Of a stretch of 64,000 nt of DNA, positions 35,788 to 46,655 are shown piece by piece (position 1 is the stretch's first letter; the number at the start of each line of letters is the position of its first letter). This DNA comes from Aureococcus anophagefferens (taxonomy: Eukaryota > Sar > Pelagophyceae > Pelagomonadales > Pelagomonadaceae), in NCBI RefSeq assembly GCF_000186865.1, contig NW_008705565.1, forward strand, positions 1,917,845-1,981,844, in the 5' to 3' direction. Under the pieces are notes generated by a model. It was given only the letters and a program-made list of their open reading frames with translations, was not told the origin of the DNA and did not search any database. A program made the translations under genes and the position numbers.

Positions 35788-37407
35788 TTACGACCGCCCC
35801 GGCGCGTCCGGGGGCCGGGCCGGGGGCGTGCGGCGCCGCGCGCCGCCGCGGCTCGCGCCGGCCTTGGCGTCGTGCTTGGCGAGCGCGTCCGAGAGCGCGC
35901 GGTTCGTCTGCCGCTGCGCGTCGAGCTGCATGTCCTTCTCCTGGAGCGAGAAGGTGAGCTTGGCGATGAGGCGCCGGAGCTCGTGCTCCTTCGCCGACGC
36001 CTTGCCGAGCTTGTCCACGGCCGCCGGCGCCGCCGCGAGCTCGCGCCACTCCTCCTTCTCCTCGAGCGCCCTCGCGAGGTGGTCCCGCGACTCGCGGAGC
36101 TCGAGCCGCGCCCGCTCCGCGGCGCCGCGGCCCTCGTCGTGCTGGCGCTGCGCGCGCGCGAGGTCGTGCTTCATGGACTCGAGGGCGCGCTGCAGCGCGT
36201 TGGACCGCGCCGTGTGCGCGTCGCCGTCGCGCGCCGCGCGCCGCGCGTCGGCCGCGGCGCGCGCGGCCGCGGCGGCCGCCGCCGCGAGCGCCGCGTCCGA
36301 CGCCCGCAGCGCCGCCGCGTCGCGCCGCCGGTCCGCGGCGGCGGCGAGGCCCGCGGCCTCGGCGTCGAGGCGCGCGGCCGCCGCGTCGGCCTCGGCCGCC
36401 GCGGCCGCGTCGCCGAGGCGCGCGCGCTCCCGGTCGAAGGACCGCCGCTCCTCGGCCCGCGCGCGCTCGAGCGCCGCCGCCGCGGCGCCCGCCTCGTCGC
36501 TCCGCGACGCCGCGGCCGTCTCGAGGTCGCGCTCGCGGGCGTCGTACTTGTCCCGCAGCGCCTCGAGGCGGCCGTCGCGCGCGGCGACGGACGCCCGCAG
36601 CGTCCGGACCTCGTTCTCGAGCGACGTCGCGCGCCGCGCGGCCGCGGCCTCGCGCGCGTCGCGGTCCGCGACGCCGCGGTCCGCCGCGGCGAGGTCCGCC
36701 GCCGCGGCCCGGAGCGCGCCCTCGAGGTCGGCCACGCGCGCCGCGAGCGCCGCGGCGTCCGGCGGCTCCGCGCGCTCGGGCGTCGCCGGCGCGCGCGGCG
36801 CCGCGGCCTTGGGCTCGGGCGTCGCGGCGCGCTGCGCGAGCTCCGCCGCGCCGAGCCGCGCGGACCGCGCGCCGCTCGTCAGCTTCTTGCCGAAGCCGCG
36901 CATGAGCCCCGCGGCGCGGCGCCCGTAGAAGCTCTCCGCCGGCGCGTCGTCGGGCGCCGCCGCGGCGCCGTCGCCGCCGGCGCCCGCCGCGCCCCAGACG
37001 AGCGTGACGGGCCGCGGCAGGCCGCCGGCCTCCTTGAGGAACTGGAGGATGTGCACGAAGTCGAGGTCGCGGCAGCCCTGGCCGTTGAGGCTCAGGAGCG
37101 CGCGCCCGGGGCCGACGCCGCCGCCGTCCTTCGACTCCTCCTCGCTCACGAGGTCGACGACGCGGCAGCCCAGGCCCTCGTCGTCGCGCTCGGGCCCGAG
37201 CACGAGCGTCGCCAGGATGTTGTCGCCGGCGTCGAGCGTCGTCGTGAGCGTGTCGTCGGGCGCGTCGCCGGCGTCGAGCGGCGCCTCGCCCTGCGCGTCG
37301 CCGCAGGGCTCGTCGCCGGCGTCGCCGCAGGCCTCGTCGCCGGCGTCGACCGCCGGCGTCGGCGTCGGCGCGTCGTCGTCGCACGGCTCGGCGGCCTCGA
37401 CCTCCAT
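35788..37407 (-). CDS. PDZ-like domain plus long coiled-coil protein
   Basis: The protein is 539 aa from ATG 37407. The N-terminus is acidic with GDEACGDAGDEPCGDA-type repeats. Residues about 65-140 look like a PDZ domain (LGCRVVDLVSE, PGRALLSLNGQGCRDLDFV, PVTLVWG). Then an Ala/Arg/Glu-rich coiled coil runs for more than 300 residues (LEGALRAAAADLAAADR, LENEVRTLRASVAARDGRLE, HELRRLIAKLTFSLQEKDM), and the tail is basic and Pro-rich. The layout suggests a scaffold or golgin-like tether. No family name is supportable. It is divergent from the lipase gene, 144 bp apart. Confidence 0.6.
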   Translation of the reverse strand: MEVEAAEPCDDDAPTPTPAVDAGDEACGDAGDEPCGDAQGEAPLDAGDAPDDTLTTTLDAGDNILATLVLGPERDDEGLGCRVVDLVSEEESKDGGGVGPGRALLSLNGQGCRDLDFVHILQFLKEAGGLPRPVTLVWGAAGAGGDGAAAAPDDAPAESFYGRRAAGLMRGFGKKLTSGARSARLGAAELAQRAATPEPKAAAPRAPATPERAEPPDAAALAARVADLEGALRAAAADLAAADRGVADRDAREAAAARRATSLENEVRTLRASVAARDGRLEALRDKYDARERDLETAAASRSDEAGAAAAALERARAEERRSFDRERARLGDAAAAAEADAAAARLDAEAAGLAAAADRRRDAAALRASDAALAAAAAAAARAAADARRAARDGDAHTARSNALQRALESMKHDLARAQRQHDEGRGAAERARLELRESRDHLARALEEKEEWRELAAAPAAVDKLGKASAKEHELRRLIAKLTFSLQEKDMQLDAQRQTNRALSDALAKHDAKAGASRGGARRRTPPARPPDAPGRS

Positions 37408-37551
37408 CGCGTGCGTCCTTCGGGCTTGGCTGCCGAGGCGGCTAAGGCTCGGGGCGTGGGAGCGCTTGTGGTAATAATTTTTGGCGACTTTTCGACGGCT
37501 TGTACGCGCGGCGCGGCGGCCGCGGCGGTGGGCCGACGGCGTCCTGAGGAG

Positions 37552-39823
37552 ATGCAACGCGTCTACGACGTCGCCGTCCACGTGGGCGAGTTCAGGAATC
37601 TGGATCTCGCCGCGAAGGGCCTCTACCTCTTCCGCGTCTCCATCAAGACGACCGACGACATCGCCGGCAAGCCCTACGCCTTCTCGAGCGAGCCCCGGAC
37701 CCGCGCGTCGTTCACGCGCTCCGGCGACGAGATCCCCGCCCTCGCCGACGACGGCGAGCTCCCCGGCGCCGCGTGCGTCGGCGACGCGTTCCAGACGCGG
37801 GCGGTCGCGATCCGCTACGAGGACGAGCGCTACGACGTCGCCGAGACGGCCCAGTTCCGCGTGACGCGCGCGAGCGACGCGCCGCCGCATTTCGACGTCC
37901 ACGTGGCCCTCGCCATGGCGCCGCTCCCGGCCCACGAGTCCGCGGACACGCCCGTGGAGCGCTTCGCCGCGGCGCCGCCGGAGTTCGCCGTCGTCGCGTC
38001 CGCGACGCTCCGGCTCGCCGCGCGCCACGGCGCCTGCCCCGTCGTCTTCCCCGGCCACCCGTGCCGCGTCGACGTCTCGGCGCACGTCGCGCTCCTCGCG
38101 TCGCGCTTCCGGCGGCCCCGCGGCGGCGCGCCGGGGCCCGCGACGCTCCGCGCGCTGCTCTGGGGCGCCGACGCGCGGCTCGCCGCGTCCGCGGCGCGCG
38201 CGGCGCGGCGGGGCCACCTGCGGCCCCTCGCGGCGTCGCTCGCGGCCATCGAGGCCGCGTCGCGCGACTTCGCGGGCGCGCGCGCGCGGCCGGAGCCGCC
38301 GTCGTCGCCGTCGTCGTCCGACGACGGCGACGACGACGGGTGCGACCCGTCATCGTCGGACGACGACGACGACGACGAGTGCGACGCGGACGCGGTCGCG
38401 GCGCTGCTGGAGCGGGACGCGCGCGCCCTCGAGGGCGAGATCTTCGTCGCCTGGAACCGGTTCGTCGATGCCGCGCGCGCGTCGCGGTCGCCCGTCGCCG
38501 GCGCGCTCCTGCGGAGGCGCGACGACGAGGCCGCGGCGGCGGCCGCGGCGCGCGTCGACGCGACGGACGCGCGCGTGCAGCAGCTCCTGCGGCCCCTCGA
38601 CGCCGCGGCGCTCGAGGCGGCCTTCGCGGCCCGGCGCGCGGCGCCGGCGCCGGCCGCGGCGCTCGCGCCCGTCGCGGCGGCGCGCGGCGCCGTCGCCGCG
38701 CGGCGCGCGTACGCGCGCCGCGACCCGGAGCGGGGCCGGTCCTACGCGCGGAGCCGCGCGCCGCCGCGCGCGCGGGCCGCGCGGCGGGACCCGCACGTCT
38801 TCGTCGTCGTCCACGGCTGGGGCGCGACGGGCGCGGACGTGCGCCTCCTCCGCGCGCGGCTCCTCGCGCTCTTCCCCGACGCGCTCGCCTTCGCGCCGGA
38901 CGTCGCGCTCGACGGGTCCCTCGACGCCGCGGGCGCGAAGCTCGCGGGCGCCGTCGCCGTCTTCCTCCGCGCGCGCGCGCCCGCGCTGCTCCGCCGCGGC
39001 GGCGACGGCCGGCTCTCGTTCGTCTGCCACAGCGCGGGCGGCCTCGTCGCGCGCGCGGCGCTCCGCGACGACCGCCTCGCGGCCGCGCTCGCCCACGCGC
39101 GCGCCTTCGTGAGCCTCGGCACGCCCCACTGCGGCAGCGTCTTCCAGAGCTCCGCGCTCGTCTGTGTGCAAATCAAATCTTCAACCCGACTTCAATGTGC
39201 GCGTATGCGACCGTTTCGACGCGAGGTTTTCTGCTGTGCTTCGAGAACTCGACGAGATCAATCGACTCGTCCAAAAATCAGCCGAATCGACTTCGATTTG
39301 ACCGAGCTAGAGAATTCTGAAGTTTGGCCCCGACGTCCCAGCTCACTGGTTGATTTGCACACAGGCGCTCGTCGGCGCCGGCCTGCTCGCGCTCCGCCTC
39401 GCGGGCGCCGCGGCGCTCCTCGAGGAGCTCGCCCTCGGCGATTCCGCGGACGCGCCGGAGGCCTGCGCCCTCGCGCGCCTCGCGCGCGACCGGCCGGGCC
39501 TCGCGCGCTTCTCCCACGTCGCGCTCGTCGCCGCGGCCGGCGACGCCTACGTGCCGCTCCACACGGCGCTCGCCACCGTGCCCCCGGCGGTCGAGTCGCG
39601 GCGCGGCGACGCCTACGTGCGCCTCGCCGCGGACCTCGCGAAGCCCCTCCTCGCCGCGCCGTCGACGCACGTCGCGCGCGTCGTCGTCGACCCGGCGCCG
39701 CGCGCGGCGCCGCGCGCCGTCGACGCGGTCCTCGGGCGCGCGGCCCACCTCTGCTTCCTCGAGGACCCCGACGTCATCGACCTCGTCCTCCGCGCGGCGC
39801 TCCCGCGGGAACACGAACCGTAG
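37552..39823 (+). CDS. FAM135/DUF676-type putative serine lipase
   Basis: Exons 37552-39153 and 39365-39823 (686 aa) are separated by an introner. The N-terminal ~250 residues start MQRVYDVAVHVGEFRNLDL, the FAM135 N-terminal type. An acidic SSSDDDDDDE linker and an Ala/Arg-rich helical part follow. The C-terminal hydrolase has HVFVVVHGWGATGADV, LSFVCHSAGGLVARAAL (nucleophile Ser near residue 493) and SLGTPHCG before the introner, and GDAYVPLHTALATV after it. Substrate and compartment are unknown. The reading frame is also open upstream of 37552, but that part overlaps the coiled-coil gene on the other strand and is a shadow. Confidence 0.8.
39162..39364 (-). mobile_element. Introner, 203-bp subfamily (copy 6), antisense
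   Basis: Ends are CTGTGTGCAAATC and GATTTGCACACAG, perfect inverted repeats. The duplication GCGCTCGT is exact at 39154-39161 and 39365-39372. The inferred intron is 39154-39364, GC-AG, 211 nt. Confidence 0.93.
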
Positions 39824-39936
39824 ATGCGCGCATGTGAGAACGCCTTACAAACGTGCATCCTCGGCCGCGGTCGGAGCCGTCGTTCCGGCAATCGAAGTCC
39901 CCGAGGCCCGCGTGGCAATAGAAAACCCAAGGGCGA

Positions 39937-42900
39937 TTAGGCCCCGCCGAACATGGACGACCGGCGGCTGCCGCGGCCGCGGCCCGTGACGATCGTGGGC
40001 CGGTTGAGCCGGCCCGTCGCGCCGCCGGCGGCCGTGACGGACGCGCGGCGGTGCTGGTGGAGCCCCCGCGCGGACTCCGGCGGCGGCGGCCCCTCGTTCG
40101 CGTCGTCCTCCGGCGGCGCCGCGGCCGCGTCGTCCTCCGCGTGGATCCGCGAGTTCGTGTCGACGATGTCGGCCTCGAGGATGTCGTAGACCGTGAGGAA
40201 GTTGTCGTTGGCGACCTCGTCGTCGTCGTGCTCCACGCGCGACGCGCCCCGGAGGCCCAGCGCCGCCCGGACGCGCTTCGCGACGGAGAGGCGCCGCTTG
40301 CCGCCGCGCCGCGTCAGCGCGGCCGCGGACTCGAGGTCCGACGCGCGCTTGCCGTCGCGCGACTCCGCGTGCTTGTTCGCGAGCTCCGGGTCGAGGAGCG
40401 CCGCGTCGGAGCGCCGCGCGGCGCCGCGGCTCTTGTCGTTGACCGCCGCCTTGAACCGCTCCTCCGCGGCCTCGCGGTCGTAGTTCCGCTCGAGCCGCTC
40501 CTTCGCGAGCGCGTAGAGGATCGTCGCGAAGCCCGCGGACTTGTCGCAGAGCCGGTTGAACGCGTCGCGGCCCAGCACCATGAGCTCGCTGTAGCCCACG
40601 GACCGCGCCGTCGTCGTCCGCGTCGCGAACGTCGGGTCGAGGAGCGCGACCTCCCCAAAGTACCTGTGTGGAATTCAAATCTTCAACCCGACGTCCATGG
40701 GCGCATATGCGACAGTTTCGACGCGAGCTCCTCGGCTCGGCTTCGAGCGCGCGACGAGCGCACTCGAGTCGTCCAACCATCGGCCGCATCGACGTCGACG
40801 CGGCCGAGCTCGAGCGTCCCGAAGTTCGGCGGCGACGCCCCGAACCGGCGATAAAATTCCGCGCGGCGGCGCGCGCGCCGACGCCGAGCGTCGCGATGCG
40901 CGCGGACCGGTCGCCGTCTAAAATGTCGACCTGGCCCCGCGCGACGAAGTACATCTCGTCGCCCGACGTGCCCGCGCGGACGACGACCTCGCCCGGCACC
41001 GTGATCCGCGTGTCGACCGCGTGGAGCAGCTCCATCAATTCGAAGGTCGTCAGCGCGCGGAAGAGGGGCACGGCCTCGATGAGGTGGCGCCGCAGGCTCA
41101 GGTTCAGGTTCTCGCGCAACGACTGGGGCAGCGACCGGAGGTGCTCGTCCGTCGCGCGCGTGTGGCCGCACTCGAGCAGGTACTCGTGGAAGTCGCGGAC
41201 GCGGCCCTGGAGGTGGAGGGGCACGCGCTGGTACATCATCCAGCGCTCCAGGGCCTCGAGCTGCTTGCGCCGCTCGTTGGCGCGCTCGTCGAAGGACTCG
41301 ATCAAGTTCGTGACGCCGCCGATGATCGCCGCCTGCGTCACCAAACCGCACAAAACGACGAGGAACGAGAAGAGGTACTGGGGCACCGTGAGCATCTCGC
41401 CCGGCGCCGCGAGCGTCGAGTAGGAGAGCATGCAGGCGATGGCCCAGTTCACGGCGACGCAGTAGCGCTTCAGGAGGCGGTCGCGGCCCTGCGCGTCGTA
41501 GAGGCCCTCCTCGGGGAGCCACGTGCCCGCGCCCCACTCGCGCTCGCCGGCCGTGGCCTTGGCGACGAACCAGTAGGCGCAGCCGATGACGTGCGTCGAC
41601 GTGAAGAAGAGCACGAGCAGGCCCGACAACCGTATGATCGCCGGGTTCAGGTCGAAGCCCAGCGTCAGCGCGATGTCGTTCCGCCGGAAGACGCGCGCGA
41701 CGCGCATCAATTTCAGCACCCGCAGCGTCTTGATGAGGCTCAGCGCCTCGTGCTTGCCCCCGGACCCGTCGCCGACGGGGATCGACGACATGAGGTCCAC
41801 CAAAAACCAGCTGCTCAGGTAGCGGCGGACGATGACGCGCCGGTCCTCGACGGTCTCCTTCGTGAACTCGTCCGTGAACGAGAGGTTGAAGTTGATGGCC
41901 ACGTCCACGAGGAAGAAGATGTCGACGATCATGCCGATTGTATAAACAACTCCCCCCTCGTCACTGTCCCAGTCGAAGCCGATGAAGATGGGCACCATGA
42001 CGATGACGTAGAGGAGCAGGAGCATGATGGACACGTCCCAGACGACGCAGGGCGGGCTCTTGTGGAGGAAGACGTAGGACTCGCTCAGGAGCAGCCGCAG
42101 CAGGCGGTGCCGCTCGCGCAGCGTCTTCCGGTTCTGGAGCTTCAGGATGGACCTCCGGAGCGCGCCCGGGTCGCCGCGGTCCGCCGCGGCCACGTCGCCG
42201 CAGAGGGACCGCTGGTCCCGCAGGATGCCGTGGAGCAGGGGCCGGTAGTCCGTCATCTTCGCCACGGGGATGGACAAAGCGGCCTTGGCCTGCTTCGCGG
42301 CCTGCGCGCAGATCTGGAGCCGCCGCTCGATGAGCAGCTTCTGGTCGATGGCCGACTCGATCTCCGTCGCCGAGTTGCGCCGCTGGTGCGCGGCGCCCTC
42401 CAAGTCGAGCACGGCGACGCCGCCGGCCTTCTTCTGGCGCGTCATGCGCGCCATGCGCCGCGCGAGCTCCCGCTGCTTCGTCGACTGGTGCGCGGCGTCG
42501 CCGGCGTCGCCGAGGTTCATCGACTTGCGGTGCCGCGCGAGGGCGCTCGGCGGCGGGCTGCCGCCCCCGGGCACCAGGCTCTCCACGGGCGTGCTCGTCG
42601 GCGCCTCGCCCGCGGGCACGGGCGTCGTCTTCGCGCCGACGGTGTCGGCGTCGTCGTCGTCGTCGAGGCCTCCGCTCTTCGCGTCCTCGACGGTCCCGAG
42701 GGACACGAGCCGCGACCGCGCGTTCTGGGGCGACGCGTCGTCGGCGGCGCCGCCGCCGCCGGCGTCGTCGTCGTCGTCGTCGGCGCCGTCGTCGCCGCTC
42801 CCGTCGTCGTCGGACGACGCCGCGCCGACGGAGCCCGCGACGAGCGCGCGCACGCGCCGCCCCACGCGCTTCTCCGGCGGCACGAGCCGCTTCGCGCGCG

Positions 42901-43105
42901 ACTCGACGAACTTCAGGCAGCCCTCGAGGAGCGCCGCGTCGTCGCGGGCGGCGTCGGACTGCGCCTTCGCGAGCTCGGCCTCGACGATGGAGCGGATGGC
43001 CGCCAGGGACTGGACGACGACCTCGCCAGTGCTCGAGGCGCCGCAGTCGCGCGCGGCGGCGTCGAGGCGCGCCGCGAGGCGCGCCGTCGCCGCCGGTTCG
43101 GGCAT
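39937..43105 (-). CDS. Cyclic-nucleotide-binding voltage-gated-type cation channel
   Basis: Exons 43105-40875 and 40663-39937 (985 aa) are split by an introner inside the nucleotide-binding domain; the seam reads LGVGA/YFGEVALL, the textbook CNBD turn. The N-terminus is long and acidic (DDDDDD runs). Six membrane segments start about residue 355 (VVWDVSIMLLLLYVIV); S4 is TLRVLKLMRVARVFRR (about 457-472). The pore loop NWAIACMLSYSTLAAPGEML has no GYG/GFG filter. The C-linker (ERRKQLEALERWMMYQRVP) precedes the CNBD (about 700-765). The tail is basic/Ser-rich. It fits the CNG/HCN/EAG superfamily; ion selectivity and ligand are unknown. Confidence 0.88.
40664..40866 (-). mobile_element. Introner, 203-bp subfamily (copy 7), sense, older copy
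   Basis: The host-strand ends are CCGCGCGGAATT and AATTCCACACAG. The core is more diverged than in other copies. The left 8-mer GCGCGCCG (40874-40867) and the right GTACTTTG (40663-40656) no longer match; the left copy lies in the intron and could drift. The inferred intron is 40874-40664, GC-AG. Confidence 0.85.
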
Positions 43106-43287
43106 GCGGTTCCACCGGTCTCCAACGTTAGGGCTGGTCCATCGTGCAGGTCGAGCTCTTTGCCTTGCGTTTCAGAGAGTCAACGAGTGCCATATCGGCC
43201 TGGCGAACCGGGCAAGGGCTTGAAGGTGCATCGACTCATCGCGACATGCGCCAGCACAGTGAGGCCTAGACCAGCACCTCTGAAACG

Positions 43288-46200
43288 ATGATGGTCTTCG
43301 CTTTCCTGGCCACGGCGCGCGCGCTGTCCCTGCGCCCGGCGTTCAGCGCCTCCCGGCGCGGCCTCGCGAAGCGCTCCGGCGGCCGGCGCGCGGCGACCGT
43401 GGAGCAGGCGTCGCCGGAGGCCGTCGAGGACGAGGACCGGTACCGGGGCACGGTGCTCCTGCCGGAGACGAGCTTCGGCCAGCGCGCGAACGCGATCAAC
43501 AAGGAGCCCGAGCTCCAGAAGTTCTGGGCGGACACGAAGGTCTACGAGCGGCTCTGGGCCGACGCGCCCGGCGCCGCGTTCACGCTCCACGACGGCCCGC
43601 CCTACGCCAACGGCGACCTCCACATCGGCCACGCGCTCAACAAGGTGCTCAAGGACTTCATCAACCGCTACCGGTCGCTCCGGGGCGACAAGGTGCGCTA
43701 CGTGCCCGGCTGGGACTGCCACGGCCTGCCCATCGAGCTCAAGGTGCTCCAGGCGATCAACGCGGAGAACAAGAAGATCAAGAAGAAGACGGGCGCGACG
43801 CCGCCGCCCCTGACGCCCCTGGAGCTGCGCCGGCGCGCCGCGGGCTTCGCGGAGGAGACCGTGGCCGCGCAGCGCGACAGCTTCCGGCGCTACGGCGTCT
43901 GGGCCGACTGGGACGCGCCCTACCTCACGCTCCAGCCGGCCTACGAGGCGGCGCAGCTCCGCGTCTTCGCGACCATGTTCGAGCAGGGCCACATCTACCG
44001 CGGCCTCAAGCCCGTCTGGTACTCGCCGTCGTCGCGGACCGCGCTCGCGGAGGCCGAGCTCGAGTACCCGGACGGCCACACGTCGCCGTCCGTCTACGCG
44101 GCCCTGGACGTGCTCGAGCCGTCGGCGGGCCTCGCGGCCGTCGCGGGCGGCGCGGACGCGAAGCTCGCCGTGTGGACGACGACGCCCTGGACGCTGCCCG
44201 CGAACCTCGCGGTCGCGGTGAACGGCGACCTCGACTACGCCGTCGTCGACTCGCCGAAGGGCGCCCTGGTCGTCGCCGTGGACCTCGTGGACGCGCTGGC
44301 GGCCAAGTTCGCCTGCGAGTTGACGGTGCGAGGGTCGCTCAAGGGCGCGGCGCTCGCGGGGACGACGTACGCGCGGCCCGTGGCGAACGGCGCGCTCGGC
44401 GCGAGGCCCGCGGCCGTAGTCGTCGGCGGCGACTACATCACGTCCGAGGGGGGCACGGGCCTCGTGCACACGGCGCCGGGCCACGGCATGGACGACTACC
44501 AGACGGGCCTGAAGCACGACCTGCCGCCGTTCTCGCCCGTCGACGCCGCGGGCAAGTTCACGGCCGACGCGGGCGACGGCCTCGAGGGGCTGCCCGTGCT
44601 CGGCGCCGGCGGCGAGGAGATCGCGGCGCGCCTCGAGGCCGCGGGCAACCTGCTCCTGGCCGAGCCCTACGAGCACCGCTACCCCTACGACTGGCGCACG
44701 AAGAAGCCCGTGCTCATGCGCGCGACGGACCAGTGGTTCGCGTCCGTGAGCTCGTTCCGCCAGGACGCGCTCGACGCCATCGACGCCGTGAAGTGGACGC
44801 CGCCCGTGGGCCGCAACCGCATCGCGGCCATGACGGAGCAGCGCGGCGACTGGTGCATCTCGCGGCAGCGGAGCTGGGGCGTGCCGCTGCCCGTCTTCTA
44901 CGCCAAGGCCACGGGCGAGCCCCTCGTGACGCCGGAGACGCTCGAGCACGTCGAGGCGCTCGTGGCCGAGAAGGGCTCCGACGCCTGGTTCGAGCTCGAC
45001 GTCGCGGACCTGCTGCCGCCGGGCGAGCTCCGCGACGCGGCGGACGACTACGTCAAGGGCACGGACACGATGGACGTCTGGTTCGACAGCGGCACGTCCT
45101 GGGCCGGCGTCGTCGAGCAGCGCGCCGAGCTCGGCAAGGGCGGCGGCGCGCCCGCGGACCTCTACCTCGAGGGCAGCGACCAGCACCGGGGCTGGTTCCA
45201 GAGCTCCTTACTCACGTCCGTCGCGTGCCGCGGCGCGGCCGGCGGCGGCAACAAAGGCGCGCCCTACAAGGCCGTGCTCACGCACGGCTTCGTCCTCGAC
45301 GAGAAGGGCTTCAAGATGTCCAAGAGCCTGGGCAACGTCGTCGACCCGCGGGTCGTCATCGAGGGCGGCAAGAACGCCAAGGTCGACCCGCCGTACGGCG
45401 CGGACGTGCTCCGGCTCTGGGTCGCGTCCGTCGACTACACGGCGGACGTGCGCCTGGGCAAGAACGCGCTGAAGCAGGTCTTCGAGCAGTACCGCAAGCT
45501 GCGGAACACACTCCGCTACATGGCGGGCAACGTCAACGGCGCGCCGACGCGGGGCACGGACGCGTTCGCGGCCTACGACGCGCGCGACGCCCGCACCTAC
45601 GCGTCCCTGCCGGACCTCGACAAGTGGCTCCTGGGCCGTTTAGGCGCCCTCGAGCGCGAGTGCTTCGACGCCTACGAGAACTACCAGTTCTCGCGCGCCG
45701 TCGGCGCGATCTCGGCCTTCGCCGTCAACGAGCTCAGCGCGCTCTACCTCGACGTCGCCAAGGACCGCATGTACGTGTCGCCGGCGAAGGCGGGCCGCCG
45801 CGTGACGTGCATGGCGACGCTCGTGGCCTGCCTCGACGTGCTCCCGCGGCTTTTAGCGCCCTTGCTGCCGCACCTCGCCGAGGAGCTCTTCCAGGCTTTA
45901 CCCTACGCGGCCGGCGACGCCTACAGCGCGGAGCGCGGCTCCGTCTTCGACCTCCGCGGCGACCCCTGGGACGGAACCAACCTCGCGCCCTACGCGGCGC
46001 ACGAGGAGGCCACGTTCGCCGCCGTGCGCGCCTTCCGCGACGACGCGAACCGCGCGCTCGAGGCCGCGCGGCGCGACAAGGTGTTGGGCGCGTCGCTCGA
46101 CGCGACGGTCTACGCGGCGCCGCCGGCCGACCCGGCGCTCAAGGCCGCCTTCGAGGCCGCGCTCGGGCCCCTCGCGGCCGCGGGCAAGATCGCGCCCCAC

Positions 46201-46509
46201 GCGGCCGATGCGCCGGACTGCGTCGACGACCTCCGCTTCCTCCTCCTCGTCTCCGACGTCGTCTTCGTCGACGCGCCCGCGGACGTGCTCGCGGCCTGCG
46301 ACGCGGCCCACGTCGTCGCCGCCGAGGACAGCGAGACCAAGGCCACGGTCGGCGCCGCGCCGGCGACGGCGCTCCGCTGCCTCCGCTGCTGGTACCACGA
46401 GGACTCCGTCGGCGACTCGCCGGACCACCCGACGCTCTGCGCGCGCTGCGACGACGCCGTCAAGTGCTGCGAGCCCGCGCTCCAGGTCCAGCTGCCGGAC
46501 TTCAAGTAG
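43288..46509 (+). CDS. IARS2: Organellar isoleucyl-tRNA synthetase
   Basis: The protein is 1073 aa, the size of bacterial/organellar IleRS. The N-terminus MMVFAFLATARALSLRPAFS looks like a signal followed by a transit part ('ALSLRPAF'), as in heterokont plastid leaders. Class I signatures: HDGPPYANGDLHIGHALNK (HIGH) at about 98-116, GLPIELKVLQ, the WTTTPWTLPANLAV editing region, and KGFKMSKSLGN (KMSKS) near residue 676. The C-terminal zinc site CLRCWYHE ... CARCDDAVKCC is typical of bacterial-type IleRS. It charges tRNA-Ile in plastid and/or mitochondrion. No introns over 3.2 kb. Confidence 0.95.
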   Translation: MMVFAFLATARALSLRPAFSASRRGLAKRSGGRRAATVEQASPEAVEDEDRYRGTVLLPETSFGQRANAINKEPELQKFWADTKVYERLWADAPGAAFTLHDGPPYANGDLHIGHALNKVLKDFINRYRSLRGDKVRYVPGWDCHGLPIELKVLQAINAENKKIKKKTGATPPPLTPLELRRRAAGFAEETVAAQRDSFRRYGVWADWDAPYLTLQPAYEAAQLRVFATMFEQGHIYRGLKPVWYSPSSRTALAEAELEYPDGHTSPSVYAALDVLEPSAGLAAVAGGADAKLAVWTTTPWTLPANLAVAVNGDLDYAVVDSPKGALVVAVDLVDALAAKFACELTVRGSLKGAALAGTTYARPVANGALGARPAAVVVGGDYITSEGGTGLVHTAPGHGMDDYQTGLKHDLPPFSPVDAAGKFTADAGDGLEGLPVLGAGGEEIAARLEAAGNLLLAEPYEHRYPYDWRTKKPVLMRATDQWFASVSSFRQDALDAIDAVKWTPPVGRNRIAAMTEQRGDWCISRQRSWGVPLPVFYAKATGEPLVTPETLEHVEALVAEKGSDAWFELDVADLLPPGELRDAADDYVKGTDTMDVWFDSGTSWAGVVEQRAELGKGGGAPADLYLEGSDQHRGWFQSSLLTSVACRGAAGGGNKGAPYKAVLTHGFVLDEKGFKMSKSLGNVVDPRVVIEGGKNAKVDPPYGADVLRLWVASVDYTADVRLGKNALKQVFEQYRKLRNTLRYMAGNVNGAPTRGTDAFAAYDARDARTYASLPDLDKWLLGRLGALERECFDAYENYQFSRAVGAISAFAVNELSALYLDVAKDRMYVSPAKAGRRVTCMATLVACLDVLPRLLAPLLPHLAEELFQALPYAAGDAYSAERGSVFDLRGDPWDGTNLAPYAAHEEATFAAVRAFRDDANRALEAARRDKVLGASLDATVYAAPPADPALKAAFEAALGPLAAAGKIAPHAADAPDCVDDLRFLLLVSDVVFVDAPADVLAACDAAHVVAAEDSETKATVGAAPATALRCLRCWYHEDSVGDSPDHPTLCARCDDAVKCCEPALQVQLPDFK

Positions 46510-46655
46510 GCGCGTGTAAACCTCCCCGTCCGACTCGGAGCTGGTGGTTATCGTCGCGCGCGGGGCGGAGGGGCGGAAGAGGCGCGCGGCGGCGCCGGCG
46601 CGAGGACGTCGCGGCGGCGGCGCGTTGCGCCTTGTTGCGGCGGGCGTGCGCGAGC

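Noticed and set aside
35872..37551. Upstream extension of the lipase frame (1321 aa in total)
   Set aside because: It overlaps the coiled-coil gene on the other strand and is Arg/Val/Glu-rich noise; the real start with FAM135-like sequence is 37552.
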